15,297 nucleotides of DNA from Patescibacteria group bacterium (lineage in GTDB: Bacteria; Patescibacteriota; Patescibacteriia; UBA9934): the NCBI GenBank assembly GCA_030916555.1, contig JAUPWK010000023.1, forward strand, positions 1 through 15,297, read 5' to 3'. How positions within the stretch are numbered: position 1 is the stretch's first letter; each line of letters starts with the position of its first letter. Below, in pieces: positions 4,751-12,478 of the stretch. The notes under the pieces were generated by a model. It was not told the DNA's origin. It saw nothing but the letters and a program-made list of their open reading frames with translations, and did no database searches. A program made the position numbers and the translations under genes.

Positions 4751-7700
4751 TTAGAAGACGAGCGTACCACCGCTAACAGTCAAGTTGTCGACCAAGTAGG
4801 AACCCCAGAAGTCATCAGCGCTTCCGGAAGCACCTGTAACACCGTCGTTCTTCCAAAGCATAGAGCCTGGGATACGGAAGATACCGTCAGTGTTCTCGTA
4901 TTCGTCAGAATCGGCATCAGCGTCAGCGGCTTCCATGGTTGAACCCATGTAACCACGTACAACGGTGAGGTCGTTCGTAGAGATACCAGTAACCAACATG
5001 TATTCCTCATCGGTGTCTGGTGTACCAGTGCTGCCACCGTTAGCGGAGTCATCAGCGTCGTAGCTGATTACGTCACCAACTGCGAAGGAAGTACCGGCAT
5101 CAACTGCCAACGTGGTCGAAGTGATAGCAAGGTCAGATACGTTTGATGCGTTATCAACGTAGAAGAAGGTGCCAGCAATTGGATCAGTTGGGAGGTCGAA
5201 ACGAACAGAGTCATCAGAGCTTGCGCTAGCACCCGTTGAATCGAAGTACAAAGCGAAAGTCTTGGTTGAACCTGCTGGAATAACCTCAGTGGTAGGCAAC
5301 TTCAAGTTCACGAAACCAGCCGTAGCGGTGGTTGAGGTACAGATACCTCCGGTCGCGAGCAAGAGTGTCCATGGGTTGTTCGTACCAGCTGCCATGTGAG
5401 CAAGCGTGGTGTTGTGGGTGGCGCTAGATGAAAGGTCAAGAGTGGTCGTGGTGCCATCATCCGTCAAGTTGTACAGATCAAAGTCTGACAAGTCCATGGC
5501 GAGTGCTGGATCATCAGTATCACAGTCGGTCCAATCAGTTGCGTCATCACCGTTGTTGTCGGTGGCACTCATCTTGAACATGAGGGTGCTCAATACGACG
5601 TCTTCGTTAGAAGAAGCGGCGATATTGAAGCGGAGAACCTCAGAGCGTCCAACAACAGCGCTACCTGAAGGGCTGAGAGAAGACAACGTTACGGTTGGCT
5701 TGGTCTCCATTACCACGAAGGTGTGGATACCATCCGTACCTACAACGTCATCACCAACAGCGCCCTGATCGTCATCGTCGAGGGTAGAACCAGATCCAAC
5801 ACCGACAGCCTTAAAGTTGTCATCGTTGGTGGTATCGACGAAGAGACCCATACGAATCTTTTCACCAGACGTGGCAGAACCACCGGCGTCACGATCCGTA
5901 AGAGGCACAGACACCTTCACTGTTACATCCTTTGGAGTACCAACTGGCACGTACATATCAAGGGATGAGAACTTAGCCTCATTACCAGACATGGTGGTGC
6001 TCTCTGAACCCGTGGTGCCATCGGCCTTAGGGTAGTCAATGGTTACCAAAGAAATGTTGTTAGCGTAGGTGGTTGCATCCGCAGAAGCACCATCGTCCTC
6101 AGCCTGCTCTTCAGAGAAGGTCAAGGTTTCGACGTTGAAAGCTTCGTTGGTTGCGGTGAAGCGGTAAACAGCCACTGAGTTGCTTGAGCTTGATGAAAGC
6201 ACGAAGTCAGCTGAAGGGGTTGCAGAACCGGCAGTCACTGAAAGAGAACCGGAATCAGCGAGGGTTACAACGTTGGCGCTTGCCAAAGTGGTACCACCGT
6301 TAATGCCAGTACCCGTGGTCTGAGAAGAAGACAACGTGTCGCCATCATCATCCTCAGCTACAACGTCAGTATCGGCCTCAGCAATGTCGAGTGAGAAGTA
6401 AGCAGAACCGGCAGTGCTCGTGTTGGCAAAGTTACACTTTACCGTGATGAGACCGGTGTTGCCTGCGTCAATCGTCCAGTTGATATCTGAGAAACGAATC
6501 GTCTCACCGTTGCTTGCAGGACCTTCTGGACCATCAAGCAAGGTTGAACCGTCGTAGAGGGAACATGACTCAACGTAGTCGTTGATATCAGAAGCGGTAG
6601 ATCCACCAATCGTAGACGTTCCTGAACCATCATCATCACCGTAAGCGGAGAGGGTGAGGTCAGTGATCGTTACGTCTGAAGCATCGTTTACAGCAGCGTT
6701 GATACCGAGAACGGTAACGCCATCGGCTCCATCAATCGTGGTCACATCACCAGGGGTGCTGGCTACCGTGAAGGTAAGAGATGAAGAACGTGCAGTCTGG
6801 TTGTAACCAGTGAGGTCAGAACCAGGAACAATGTCAGAACCAGAGAGAGCATCACCGTTAGCGTCCTCAATAGAGAGACCGCTCATGTCCAAAGCTACGG
6901 ACAAGGTCTCACCAGAGGTAAGGCCGTTGTCAATGTCAGCGGTTACCATCAAGTTGAGGGTTTCGCCGGCATCGATAGTAAGGTCATCAGTGAAGTCAAT
7001 GATCTGGAGAGCGTCTTCTGCGGTACCAGTCAAGCTGGTAGCGTCAGTAGCGTTATCCGTGGTGGTGTCCAACTCAAGAGGGCTCCAGAGGGTAGCGCCA
7101 GTGTCGGCGTTTACAATCTTGATGTCCTTGATGTTGGCCTCAGAACCAGTGTTGATAAGACCGTCGTCATCAGACGTACCAGACTCAACACCGTCGTTTG
7201 GATCGCCATCGTTGTCGTCATCAGCAGCGACAAGGATATCCAAATCCTTAACCGTTACTTCCTGAGCGGCAGTGATAGAGAAGGCAAACAATTCCTGATC
7301 CTGGGAGTCAATCTGAACATCGCCAGAAGAAGGACCGTTGAAAGCAATCGTCACTTCACCACCAACAACGGTGCTGAATGAACAATCGCCGGAAGAAGAG
7401 GTACAAGAAGTACCATCGTAGGTACCGCTAGAACCAATATCAGCAGTCATGCCGAAACCGAAGTCACCACCGATAGCTACAACGTCAACAGCGTTCTCAA
7501 AGTAAACTTTGATGGTGTCGCTGTCGTTACCACCGATGTTGGCGGTAACGGTGAAGATGTTGTTGCCACCCTCTTCGATCACAAATGGATCGCTTGAGAG
7601 ATCGAAAGCAACCAAGTCGCTACCTACATCCTCGCCAGTGGCAAGAAGAGTGCTACCGTCCCAGAGTTTGAAGTCTGAGTGATCAGCAGCCTGGTCAACG

Positions 7701-9004
7701 TTCAAGGTGAGCATCTCAATAGATGCAGCCTCGGAACCAGAAGCAGTAACTTTGAACATACCAATCTCAGCATCGTCCTCACCAATGGTTGGATCGGCGA
7801 TTGTACCCGTCTTGGTGACGGTTACGGTACCGGAATCTGAACCAGTGAGTGTGAAGATGTTACCGGAAACTGGGAATGAACCACCAACGTCACCAGAACC
7901 TACAACATCGGAATCATCAGCGATTTCGAAGCCGAAGGTGTCAGCAGCCGTCTGGCTGGTAGACATGGTTACGCGAGCGGTCAAGGTGCGAGAATCACCA
8001 GCGCCAACCTCAACTCCGAGGTTAGAGAAGGTAACCTGGCGTGTAGAAGCGTTTACTGAGCGAGACTCGGTCAAGCGGGTGTTGCCCTCGTAGAGGTAAA
8101 CAGCGCTGATGTTTGAAGTAGAACCAGCTCCAGTCATGGAGAGAACTACAGAGTCAAGCGTAGCGTCTTCTGAACCAGCATCAACATCGAAGCTGAAAAC
8201 CTCAACAGCGTTAGCACCACCAGTTACGGAAGCGCCAGCTGGCATAGAGGAAGCCTCGGAGATGGTCAAATCGCCAGTCATGGCGGTCTCACCGTCCTCA
8301 GTCTGAGCAGCGTCTACCAAAGCGAGAACTTCGCCAGTGATATCGGCACCCATCGTGAGTGAGCTGTCATCAATATCGCTACCATCGAGCACGAATTCGC
8401 TCTGGATTCCGTTGGCACTCATGCCAGCAGAAGTGAGCTCGCGCATCTCACCGTCCCAAGATACGTAGGTTACCCCACCCATCTCGTAAACAGCGCCCTC
8501 AAAAGCGGAAGCGCTCATGAGAGAAGCACCAACAGTGTAATCATCGAAGAATACATCTGGAACGTCGATAACGTTGTCTGCCCAGTCTGAACCAGCGAGA
8601 TCCACAGCTGCGGTCTCAGATTCAATCCAGTGAAGAACACCGTCGCGGCCTACAGCGTAAACCTTAGCGTCGGAAGTAACTTTAATGAAGTGCGTACCTG
8701 GGCGCATAACAATGTTACCGCCGAGGGTGATTGCAGCGAGAGAGCTATCAGACAAAGTGATAACATCGCTGAAATCTGAGTACCATGAGAAGTAAGTGGT
8801 TTCGTTCGGGAATGCGTAGCGCAAACCGTCGTAACCCTGGTAGTAAACCGTCGTCAAAGAAGTACCCTTGATGAGGTCACCAGCAGAGGCGGCCTGTGCG
8901 GCGAGAGGGCTCACAAGAGCACCAGCGCCAATAGAGAAGGCGATCGTCGCAGCAGCGATAGCGGCTGAGAAGACGCGCTTACCCGTGTCTAAAACATTTT
9001 GCAT
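4751..9004 (-). CDS. Giant secreted S-layer-like surface protein
   Basis: The product has 1417 residues. A Sec signal peptide spans 1-38 (basic GKR, hydrophobic AAIAAATIAFSIGAGALV, cleavage after AQA). An N-terminal domain (about 41-225) carries VYYQGYDGLRYAFPNE, TYFSWYSDF and VYAVGRDGVLHWIESE, the type found at the start of CPR S-layer-like proteins. About six Ig-like beta-sandwich units follow (roughly 262-385, 390-525, 548-735, 741-905, 918-1075, 1102-1280), sharing x-LWDGSTLL-x and F-x-x-I-x-x-G-x-x-x-x-x-V-x-A-x-I patterns. The C-terminal domain contains VGDVISYD, EEYMLVTGIS and LTVVRGYMGST (about 1309-1356). The protein is very rich in Asp, Ser and Thr, with an Asp-rich calcium-type loop DDDNDGDPNDG (595-605). 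Only six Cys occur, spaced as possible pairs 534/541, 814/857 and 1161/1222. It presumably forms the paracrystalline coat. AGG lies 6 bases before the ATG. It follows the sigma/DUF5667 pair. Confidence 0.9.
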   Translation of the reverse strand: MQNVLDTGKRVFSAAIAAATIAFSIGAGALVSPLAAQAASAGDLIKGTSLTTVYYQGYDGLRYAFPNETTYFSWYSDFSDVITLSDSSLAAITLGGNIVMRPGTHFIKVTSDAKVYAVGRDGVLHWIESETAAVDLAGSDWADNVIDVPDVFFDDYTVGASLMSASAFEGAVYEMGGVTYVSWDGEMRELTSAGMSANGIQSEFVLDGSDIDDSSLTMGADITGEVLALVDAAQTEDGETAMTGDLTISEASSMPAGASVTGGANAVEVFSFDVDAGSEDATLDSVVLSMTGAGSTSNISAVYLYEGNTRLTESRSVNASTRQVTFSNLGVEVGAGDSRTLTARVTMSTSQTAADTFGFEIADDSDVVGSGDVGGSFPVSGNIFTLTGSDSGTVTVTKTGTIADPTIGEDDAEIGMFKVTASGSEAASIEMLTLNVDQAADHSDFKLWDGSTLLATGEDVGSDLVAFDLSSDPFVIEEGGNNIFTVTANIGGNDSDTIKVYFENAVDVVAIGGDFGFGMTADIGSSGTYDGTSCTSSSGDCSFSTVVGGEVTIAFNGPSSGDVQIDSQDQELFAFSITAAQEVTVKDLDILVAADDDNDGDPNDGVESGTSDDDGLINTGSEANIKDIKIVNADTGATLWSPLELDTTTDNATDATSLTGTAEDALQIIDFTDDLTIDAGETLNLMVTADIDNGLTSGETLSVALDMSGLSIEDANGDALSGSDIVPGSDLTGYNQTARSSSLTFTVASTPGDVTTIDGADGVTVLGINAAVNDASDVTITDLTLSAYGDDDGSGTSTIGGSTASDINDYVESCSLYDGSTLLDGPEGPASNGETIRFSDINWTIDAGNTGLITVKCNFANTSTAGSAYFSLDIAEADTDVVAEDDDGDTLSSSQTTGTGINGGTTLASANVVTLADSGSLSVTAGSATPSADFVLSSSSSNSVAVYRFTATNEAFNVETLTFSEEQAEDDGASADATTYANNISLVTIDYPKADGTTGSESTTMSGNEAKFSSLDMYVPVGTPKDVTVKVSVPLTDRDAGGSATSGEKIRMGLFVDTTNDDNFKAVGVGSGSTLDDDDQGAVGDDVVGTDGIHTFVVMETKPTVTLSSLSPSGSAVVGRSEVLRFNIAASSNEDVVLSTLMFKMSATDNNGDDATDWTDCDTDDPALAMDLSDFDLYNLTDDGTTTTLDLSSSATHNTTLAHMAAGTNNPWTLLLATGGICTSTTATAGFVNLKLPTTEVIPAGSTKTFALYFDSTGASASSDDSVRFDLPTDPIAGTFFYVDNASNVSDLAITSTTLAVDAGTSFAVGDVISYDADDSANGGSTGTPDTDEEYMLVTGISTNDLTVVRGYMGSTMEAADADADSDEYENTDGIFRIPGSMLWKNDGVTGASGSADDFWGSYLVDNLTVSGGTLVF

Positions 9005-9126
9005 AATTTACCTGAATCCTTTTTGCTCCACTTAAGGAGTAAAGAATAGAGGCGATACCCGACCATGCGGTCCCGACCTTTTGAAGGCATCCACCTGGGG
9101 ACATGCTGATTGCAATCCCTTTGCCG

Positions 9127-9162
9127 CGCATCTTTCCGTTGTACGTGTAACGGAAAGATGCG
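9127..9162. repeat. 14-bp hairpin in the leader of the S-layer gene
   Basis: CGCATCTTTCCGTT (9127-9140) and AACGGAAAGATGCG (9149-9162) pair perfectly around an 8-base loop. No T-run follows on either strand, so it is not a standard intrinsic terminator. It lies between the DUF5667 stop and the S-layer start. It could stabilise the 3' end of the sigma operon mRNA or the 5' end of the S-layer mRNA, or be a binding site. Confidence 0.65.
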
Positions 9163-9174
9163 GGGTCAAGGTTC
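9148..9174 (-). promoter_or_regulatory. Possible ECF-type promoter for the S-layer gene
   Basis: On the minus strand GAACC (9174-9170) and CGTTA (9152-9148) are 17 bases apart, resembling the general ECF pattern (GGAAC-N16/17-CGT). It starts at the last base of the DUF5667 gene and would give a leader of about 137 bases. No good sigma-70 promoter was found in the 169-base gap. The motif is short and the match may be chance. Confidence 0.25.
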
Positions 9175-10286
9175 TACAATACGGACTCACTCGTAACACT
9201 CTCTTCCGGAACGACTGGGGTTGGCTCTGGCTGGAGCCTAGCTTGCATAATTGCAATTTCAACCTGAGCTAATTGGGATTCGATTTCAAGAAGTGCTGTA
9301 TCAATCTCCTGCAACTTTTCAAAGGCGCTTCTAAAGCCACCGGCGGCAAAATTGTTCATTGCCTGTGAAAGAAGCGAGTCCACGGCAACAATTGGATATT
9401 CGTAGGCCAAGAGTTCGTCACTCGTCGGCACGGCGAAACCGTCATATGATACACCGTCATCTGCGAGTGCTATCTTGATAACATCAATGCGCTCAAGATC
9501 AAACCGTTGTCGCGCCTCAATTCTGCCAAGATCACTCTTAAACATCTGCTTCAATTCTTGAGTGCTGAGATCTGTAGGCTGCTCTTCGTGAACCTCCACC
9601 GCCACTGTCGTAGCAACATCGTTCACCTCTTTCGCTACCTCCTTTGCTGCAAGTACCTCTTGCGTAGCCTCAGCCGACCCACTCTCTGCAGCTACAGCAT
9701 CAATGGTTGTATCAATAGCTTGCAGGTTTTGCTGTACAGACGTAGCCGTAGCTAAGGCCTCAGCACTGCCTTCATCTTTCAGCTGACGCAAGCTCTCCCC
9801 CGCTGAAGCCACTTCTTGCTTATAGGCCTCAATTGCTCCGTGTACCAACTGTGCGCTGTCAGCATCCTGCGTACCCTCCTGAAGATCTGAGGCCTCCTGT
9901 AAACGCCTTCCTGCAAATTCTGTATGGAGTACTGCTTTTCTATCTAGTGAAGCCAACCTGAGCTGCGTCTTTTCAGTAATCATCTTTACTGAGTACAGCG
10001 TATCTCCTGGCAAGCTATCCGCAGCGTTTACCGTAGCAATCCAACCACTCGCCACCATCATGACACTAAAGGCACTCGCCGCCACAGGTTTTGAGAAATA
10101 CTTAGAAGCGTTCCAGCGAGCGTATTCAAAATACATGGCGGACACACTTGGGGTAACTTCAGAAGTTTCATCAGCCCCAATCGCCTCCGCAATCCTATTC
10201 CAACTCTGCGCCATGGACTGTCCATCCATAGCGGTCAGGCGTTCTGCACGCTTGAGTTGCTTTAATTGTTTTAAAAGTTTATTCAC
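9174..10286 (-). CDS. DUF5667 membrane protein, putative anti-sigma/sensor partner
   Basis: The product has 370 residues. A cytoplasmic N-terminal part of about 65 residues (basic LLKQLKQLKRAERL, then QSWNRIAEAIG) precedes one membrane helix (about 67-87, PVAASAFSVMMVASGWIATV). After it comes ADSLPGDTLYSVKMITEKTQ (89-108), the hallmark of DUF5667 (S-x-P-G-D-x-L-Y-x-V-K). The rest is an Ala/Glu-rich helical, probably coiled-coil, outer domain ending in a Pro-rich tail. The start is a GTG that overlaps the sigma gene's TGA in the four bases GTGA, so the two proteins are made together. That pairing, with one membrane helix and a cytoplasmic N-terminus, is what an anti-sigma factor looks like, but no zinc-binding anti-sigma motif is visible, so binding to the sigma factor is inference. 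The next gene downstream is the S-layer-like gene. Confidence 0.8.
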   Translation of the reverse strand: MNKLLKQLKQLKRAERLTAMDGQSMAQSWNRIAEAIGADETSEVTPSVSAMYFEYARWNASKYFSKPVAASAFSVMMVASGWIATVNAADSLPGDTLYSVKMITEKTQLRLASLDRKAVLHTEFAGRRLQEASDLQEGTQDADSAQLVHGAIEAYKQEVASAGESLRQLKDEGSAEALATATSVQQNLQAIDTTIDAVAAESGSAEATQEVLAAKEVAKEVNDVATTVAVEVHEEQPTDLSTQELKQMFKSDLGRIEARQRFDLERIDVIKIALADDGVSYDGFAVPTSDELLAYEYPIVAVDSLLSQAMNNFAAGGFRSAFEKLQEIDTALLEIESQLAQVEIAIMQARLQPEPTPVVPEESVTSESVL

Positions 10287-10813
10287 ACTTTTTCTTTGAG
10301 AGCTTGTTTAGCTCGGTGCAAAAGCACCCGAACCGCATTAGGAGTTTTTCCAAGAATATCCGACATCTCCTCAATACTCATTTCATCTTGATAGCGGAGC
10401 AAGAGCACTTCTTGATACTCCTCTTTCAGACTCTTCATGACCTTGTACACCTCAGCCGCTTCTTCCTGAACCTCCGCATCGCGCGTAAGTGATCCCGGCG
10501 CCGCCAGTCCGTCTTCCATGACGGGGGTGAGCGGTACCGTTTTGCCGCCCTTACGATAATGATCGGCGATCAAGTTTCGAGCAATCCGGAAAAACAGTGC
10601 GGTGATGTTTTCTACCTGCTGGGCTGTCATGTATTCCCAAGCTCGGAGGAAGACTTCATTCGTAAGCTCATCTGCATCTTCCGGACGATTGACCCGAAAG
10701 GCGATGTAGTGCCGAATACGCGCCGCGTGCAGCGTGTGCAGCTGGCGAAACGCCTTGGTGTCACCAAAGCGGAAAACCCTGAAAGTCAGAAATTTGATTT
10801 CGAAGGTTGACAT
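10283..10813 (-). CDS. ECF-type RNA polymerase sigma factor
   Basis: The 176-residue product has the two-domain ECF layout. Region 2 (about 18-88) includes DADELTNEVFLRAWEYM (46-62), the core-binding and -10-recognising helix, and ALFFRIARNLIADHYRK. Region 4 (about 122-174) includes LKEEYQEVLLLRYQDEMSIE and the helix-turn-helix MSDILGKTPNAVRVLLHRAKQAL that reads the -35 element. There is no region 1 or 3, as usual for the group. It starts at ATG 10813 with no strong Shine-Dalgarno and ends in TGA inside the GTGA overlap with the DUF5667 gene. The neighbour arrangement suggests it is held at the membrane by that protein and directs envelope genes. Its likely targets, the S-layer gene or itself, are not proven by the sequence. 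Confidence 0.92.
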   Translation of the reverse strand: MSTFEIKFLTFRVFRFGDTKAFRQLHTLHAARIRHYIAFRVNRPEDADELTNEVFLRAWEYMTAQQVENITALFFRIARNLIADHYRKGGKTVPLTPVMEDGLAAPGSLTRDAEVQEEAAEVYKVMKSLKEEYQEVLLLRYQDEMSIEEMSDILGKTPNAVRVLLHRAKQALKEKV

Positions 10814-10863
10814 GGCAATGTCGTATCAGACGACAAATCATTACAGTGAAGGAATAATTCGCT

Positions 10864-10893
10864 TATATAACACTCTTTCGTCAAAAAGGGCAA
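10864..10893 (-). promoter_or_regulatory. Candidate promoter for the sigma/DUF5667 operon
   Basis: On the minus strand TTGCCC (10893-10888), 18 bases and TATATA (10869-10864) give a moderate sigma-70 match, with a leader of about 45 bases. A second -35-like TTGACG (10884-10879) lacks a good -10 at the usual distance. No obvious ECF self-regulation motif was found. Confidence 0.3.
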
Positions 10894-10905
10894 CGATTTT
10901 TGACG
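10879..10905. promoter_or_regulatory. 27-bp inverted repeat in the divergent control region
   Basis: CGTCAAAAA (10879-10887), nine bases, then TTTTTGACG (10897-10905) form a perfect 9-bp inverted repeat. Each arm carries TTGACG pointing outward, one towards the sigma operon and one towards the helix-turn-helix operon. The plus-strand copy is the -35 of a good promoter. This is a natural operator position from which one dimer could control both transcripts. Confidence 0.5.
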
Positions 10906-10928
10906 CACTTTCTAAATTTGGCTACACT
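10900..10928 (+). promoter_or_regulatory. Sigma-70-type promoter for the HTH-DUF1704-DUF1801 operon
   Basis: TTGACG (10900-10905), a 17-base spacer and TACACT (10923-10928) fit the vegetative consensus. The expected start near 10935 leaves a leader of about 70 bases to ATG 11005. The -35 is one arm of the 27-bp inverted repeat. Confidence 0.5.
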
Positions 10929-11004
10929 AGAGTAGACAAAAGTATTATTACGTTTGTTGCCCACATTGGTAGGACGCAAACGAGCGATATTTATTACAGT
11001 GCCT

Positions 11005-11289
11005 ATGCAAACCCCAATCAGACTCTCGGTTTCTGAAGCTGCCAAACTTTTTGGTGTTAGTCCCCGCACCGTACGTCGAGCCCTAGCGGATGGCGACGTT
11101 ACCTACATCGTTGTTCAAGGTCGATACAAATTGAATTTTGAATCGCTCCTCAAGTGGTCTCAAGAAACCACCACCGTTCGAAACAAGCTCGCCAAGTCCG
11201 GTATTGGTCAGTTTGTTGATCGCTGGAAAATCAAAAATCGTCTCTACTCCCCAAACCCCGACTCCCTCAAACCAAAGTCTGACAGTTAG
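11005..11289 (+). CDS. Small MerR/excisionase-type helix-turn-helix protein
   Basis: From ATG 11005 the product has 94 residues. RLSVSEAAKLFGVSPRTVRR (6-25) is a textbook helix-turn-helix of the HTH_17/excisionase type. A short wing and the closing strand-helix YKLNFESLLKWSQE follow. The basic C-terminal tail (to about residue 85) has no further domain. An in-frame ATG at 10954 exists, but its extra 17 residues precede the homologous domain and show no family signal. It is first in the operon: its TAG (11287-11289) is one base before the ATG of the DUF1704 gene, so the two are translationally coupled. It may regulate its own divergent control region; no phage or integrase gene is nearby, so an excisionase role is unlikely. 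Confidence 0.8.
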   Translation: MQTPIRLSVSEAAKLFGVSPRTVRRALADGDVTYIVVQGRYKLNFESLLKWSQETTTVRNKLAKSGIGQFVDRWKIKNRLYSPNPDSLKPKSDS

Positions 11290-11290
11290 T

Positions 11291-12478
11291 ATGCGACTGG
11301 ATGATTCCTTGCAGACTATCTTTGCCACCCTCCCAAATCTCAGGCTCGGCAGAATCGTTCGCCCCAGCGTCGCTTCGCGATACGCCGCGAAGCGAGCTTT
11401 TTTAAACCACGGGACGCTCCCGGTTTTTGAGTACCCTAAAACCGCAAACGTAGACTTCTTTAAAATACGGCAAACCCTTACCGTCGCAAGACAGTCCCTT
11501 GCCGCCGACAACTCCCCCGCCCCGCTCAAGCAACTCTACGAGTACAAACTAAACGAATACGCAACAAGACTCGATCTCGTTGAGGCAATCACCCAAAGTG
11601 ACGATGCACGTGTTACCGCACTCAGCTATAAGCTCTACGGGCAACCAAATTTTTCATCTGAAGATTTTGAACGTGAGTTTGAAAAACGCTGCTTGGACCT
11701 CAAACACGAACGTGTCCATCATCACGCCAAACGCATCGACGCTAAAACCTTTGCAACCCAAGTCCATGAGGCTCTTGAGCGGCTACGTATCGAAAATGTA
11801 GAAATCAGACTTTCAACACGTACGCGAGTACTCTGCCAACGCAATCCTCACTCCGGTAAACTCTTCATCCGCATTCCCAAAAAACTCTCGATTAGTCGGA
11901 ATCGCGCCAAGCGACTCATTGCTCATGAGATCGAAATCCACGCCCTGCGTCGGCAGAACGGCGCGCAGAGTCAATTGCATATTTTAGAACACGGCACTGC
12001 TGGTTACGTAAAAACTGAAGAAGGCCTTGCACTCTATCATCAGGCCAAACGCGTGCCATCAAGTCACCACCTGCCTGGCTTTTGGGATTCATGGACCATT
12101 GCACTCATGCAACGTTTAGGATTTGCCCAGGCCTATCAGCGCGTGTTTGACGCCAAAAAAACGTTACTCGATCTCGCTCATACCAAAAATGCTGCTCACC
12201 TCGCCCAAGAAAAAGCCTGGGATCTTTGCGTTCGTGCTTGCCGCGGTATCACGCACCCCGGCAAACCTGGGCTCGTGTATGCCAAAGACAGTATCTATCG
12301 AGCAGGTTACCTCGCTGTCCACAAAGCAATGATGCAAACTGATGCTGATAAGCTCTTCAAAACGCTCCATCAAGGTAAAATTGGGCTCGAAGACATTCAA
12401 CGAATTGCCAGCCTCAACCTCAACCCCCAACTATCCCTTCATCAATCCATCACCTCTGCATATGCAAGCAAAGAATAA
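11291..12478 (+). CDS. DUF1704 putative zinc metallopeptidase (tyrosine carboxypeptidase-like)
   Basis: The product has 395 residues from ATG 11291, one base after the upstream stop; an in-frame ATG at 11138 would bury 51 codons inside the HTH gene and is less likely. The catalytic core is RLIAHEIEIHALRRQNG, with H212-E213-x3-H217 as the zinc-binding HExxxH, followed by TEEGLALY (242-249), the counterpart of the QEGLA motif that names bacterial members (flavohemoglobin expression-modulating QEGLA motif proteins) and presumably supplies another ligand. VYAKDSIYRAGYLAV (329-343) is the conserved helix near the C-terminus. Eukaryotic relatives (MATCAP) are microtubule tyrosine carboxypeptidases; the bacterial substrate is unknown. 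There is no signal peptide, so it is cytoplasmic. It overlaps the DUF1801 gene by 17 bases. Confidence 0.85.
   Translation: MRLDDSLQTIFATLPNLRLGRIVRPSVASRYAAKRAFLNHGTLPVFEYPKTANVDFFKIRQTLTVARQSLAADNSPAPLKQLYEYKLNEYATRLDLVEAITQSDDARVTALSYKLYGQPNFSSEDFEREFEKRCLDLKHERVHHHAKRIDAKTFATQVHEALERLRIENVEIRLSTRTRVLCQRNPHSGKLFIRIPKKLSISRNRAKRLIAHEIEIHALRRQNGAQSQLHILEHGTAGYVKTEEGLALYHQAKRVPSSHHLPGFWDSWTIALMQRLGFAQAYQRVFDAKKTLLDLAHTKNAAHLAQEKAWDLCVRACRGITHPGKPGLVYAKDSIYRAGYLAVHKAMMQTDADKLFKTLHQGKIGLEDIQRIASLNLNPQLSLHQSITSAYASKE

Noticed and set aside
5169..8306. Long plus-strand open frames opposite the S-layer gene
   Set aside because: They are antisense shadows of a strongly codon-biased Asp/Ser/Thr-rich gene, with low-complexity Ser/Val/Pro translations and no ribosome sites.
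9043..9048. TATTCT as a sigma-70 -10 box close to the S-layer start
   Set aside because: The bases at the -35 position (ACCGCA) do not resemble the consensus and there is no extended -10.
9127..9162. Intrinsic terminator for the sigma/DUF5667 operon
   Set aside because: The stem is good, but neither strand has a T-run after it.
10734..11036. 100-codon plus-strand frame across the divergent control region
   Set aside because: It overlaps the sigma gene antisense, covers both promoters and shows no domain; the helix-turn-helix start at 11005 in another frame is better supported.
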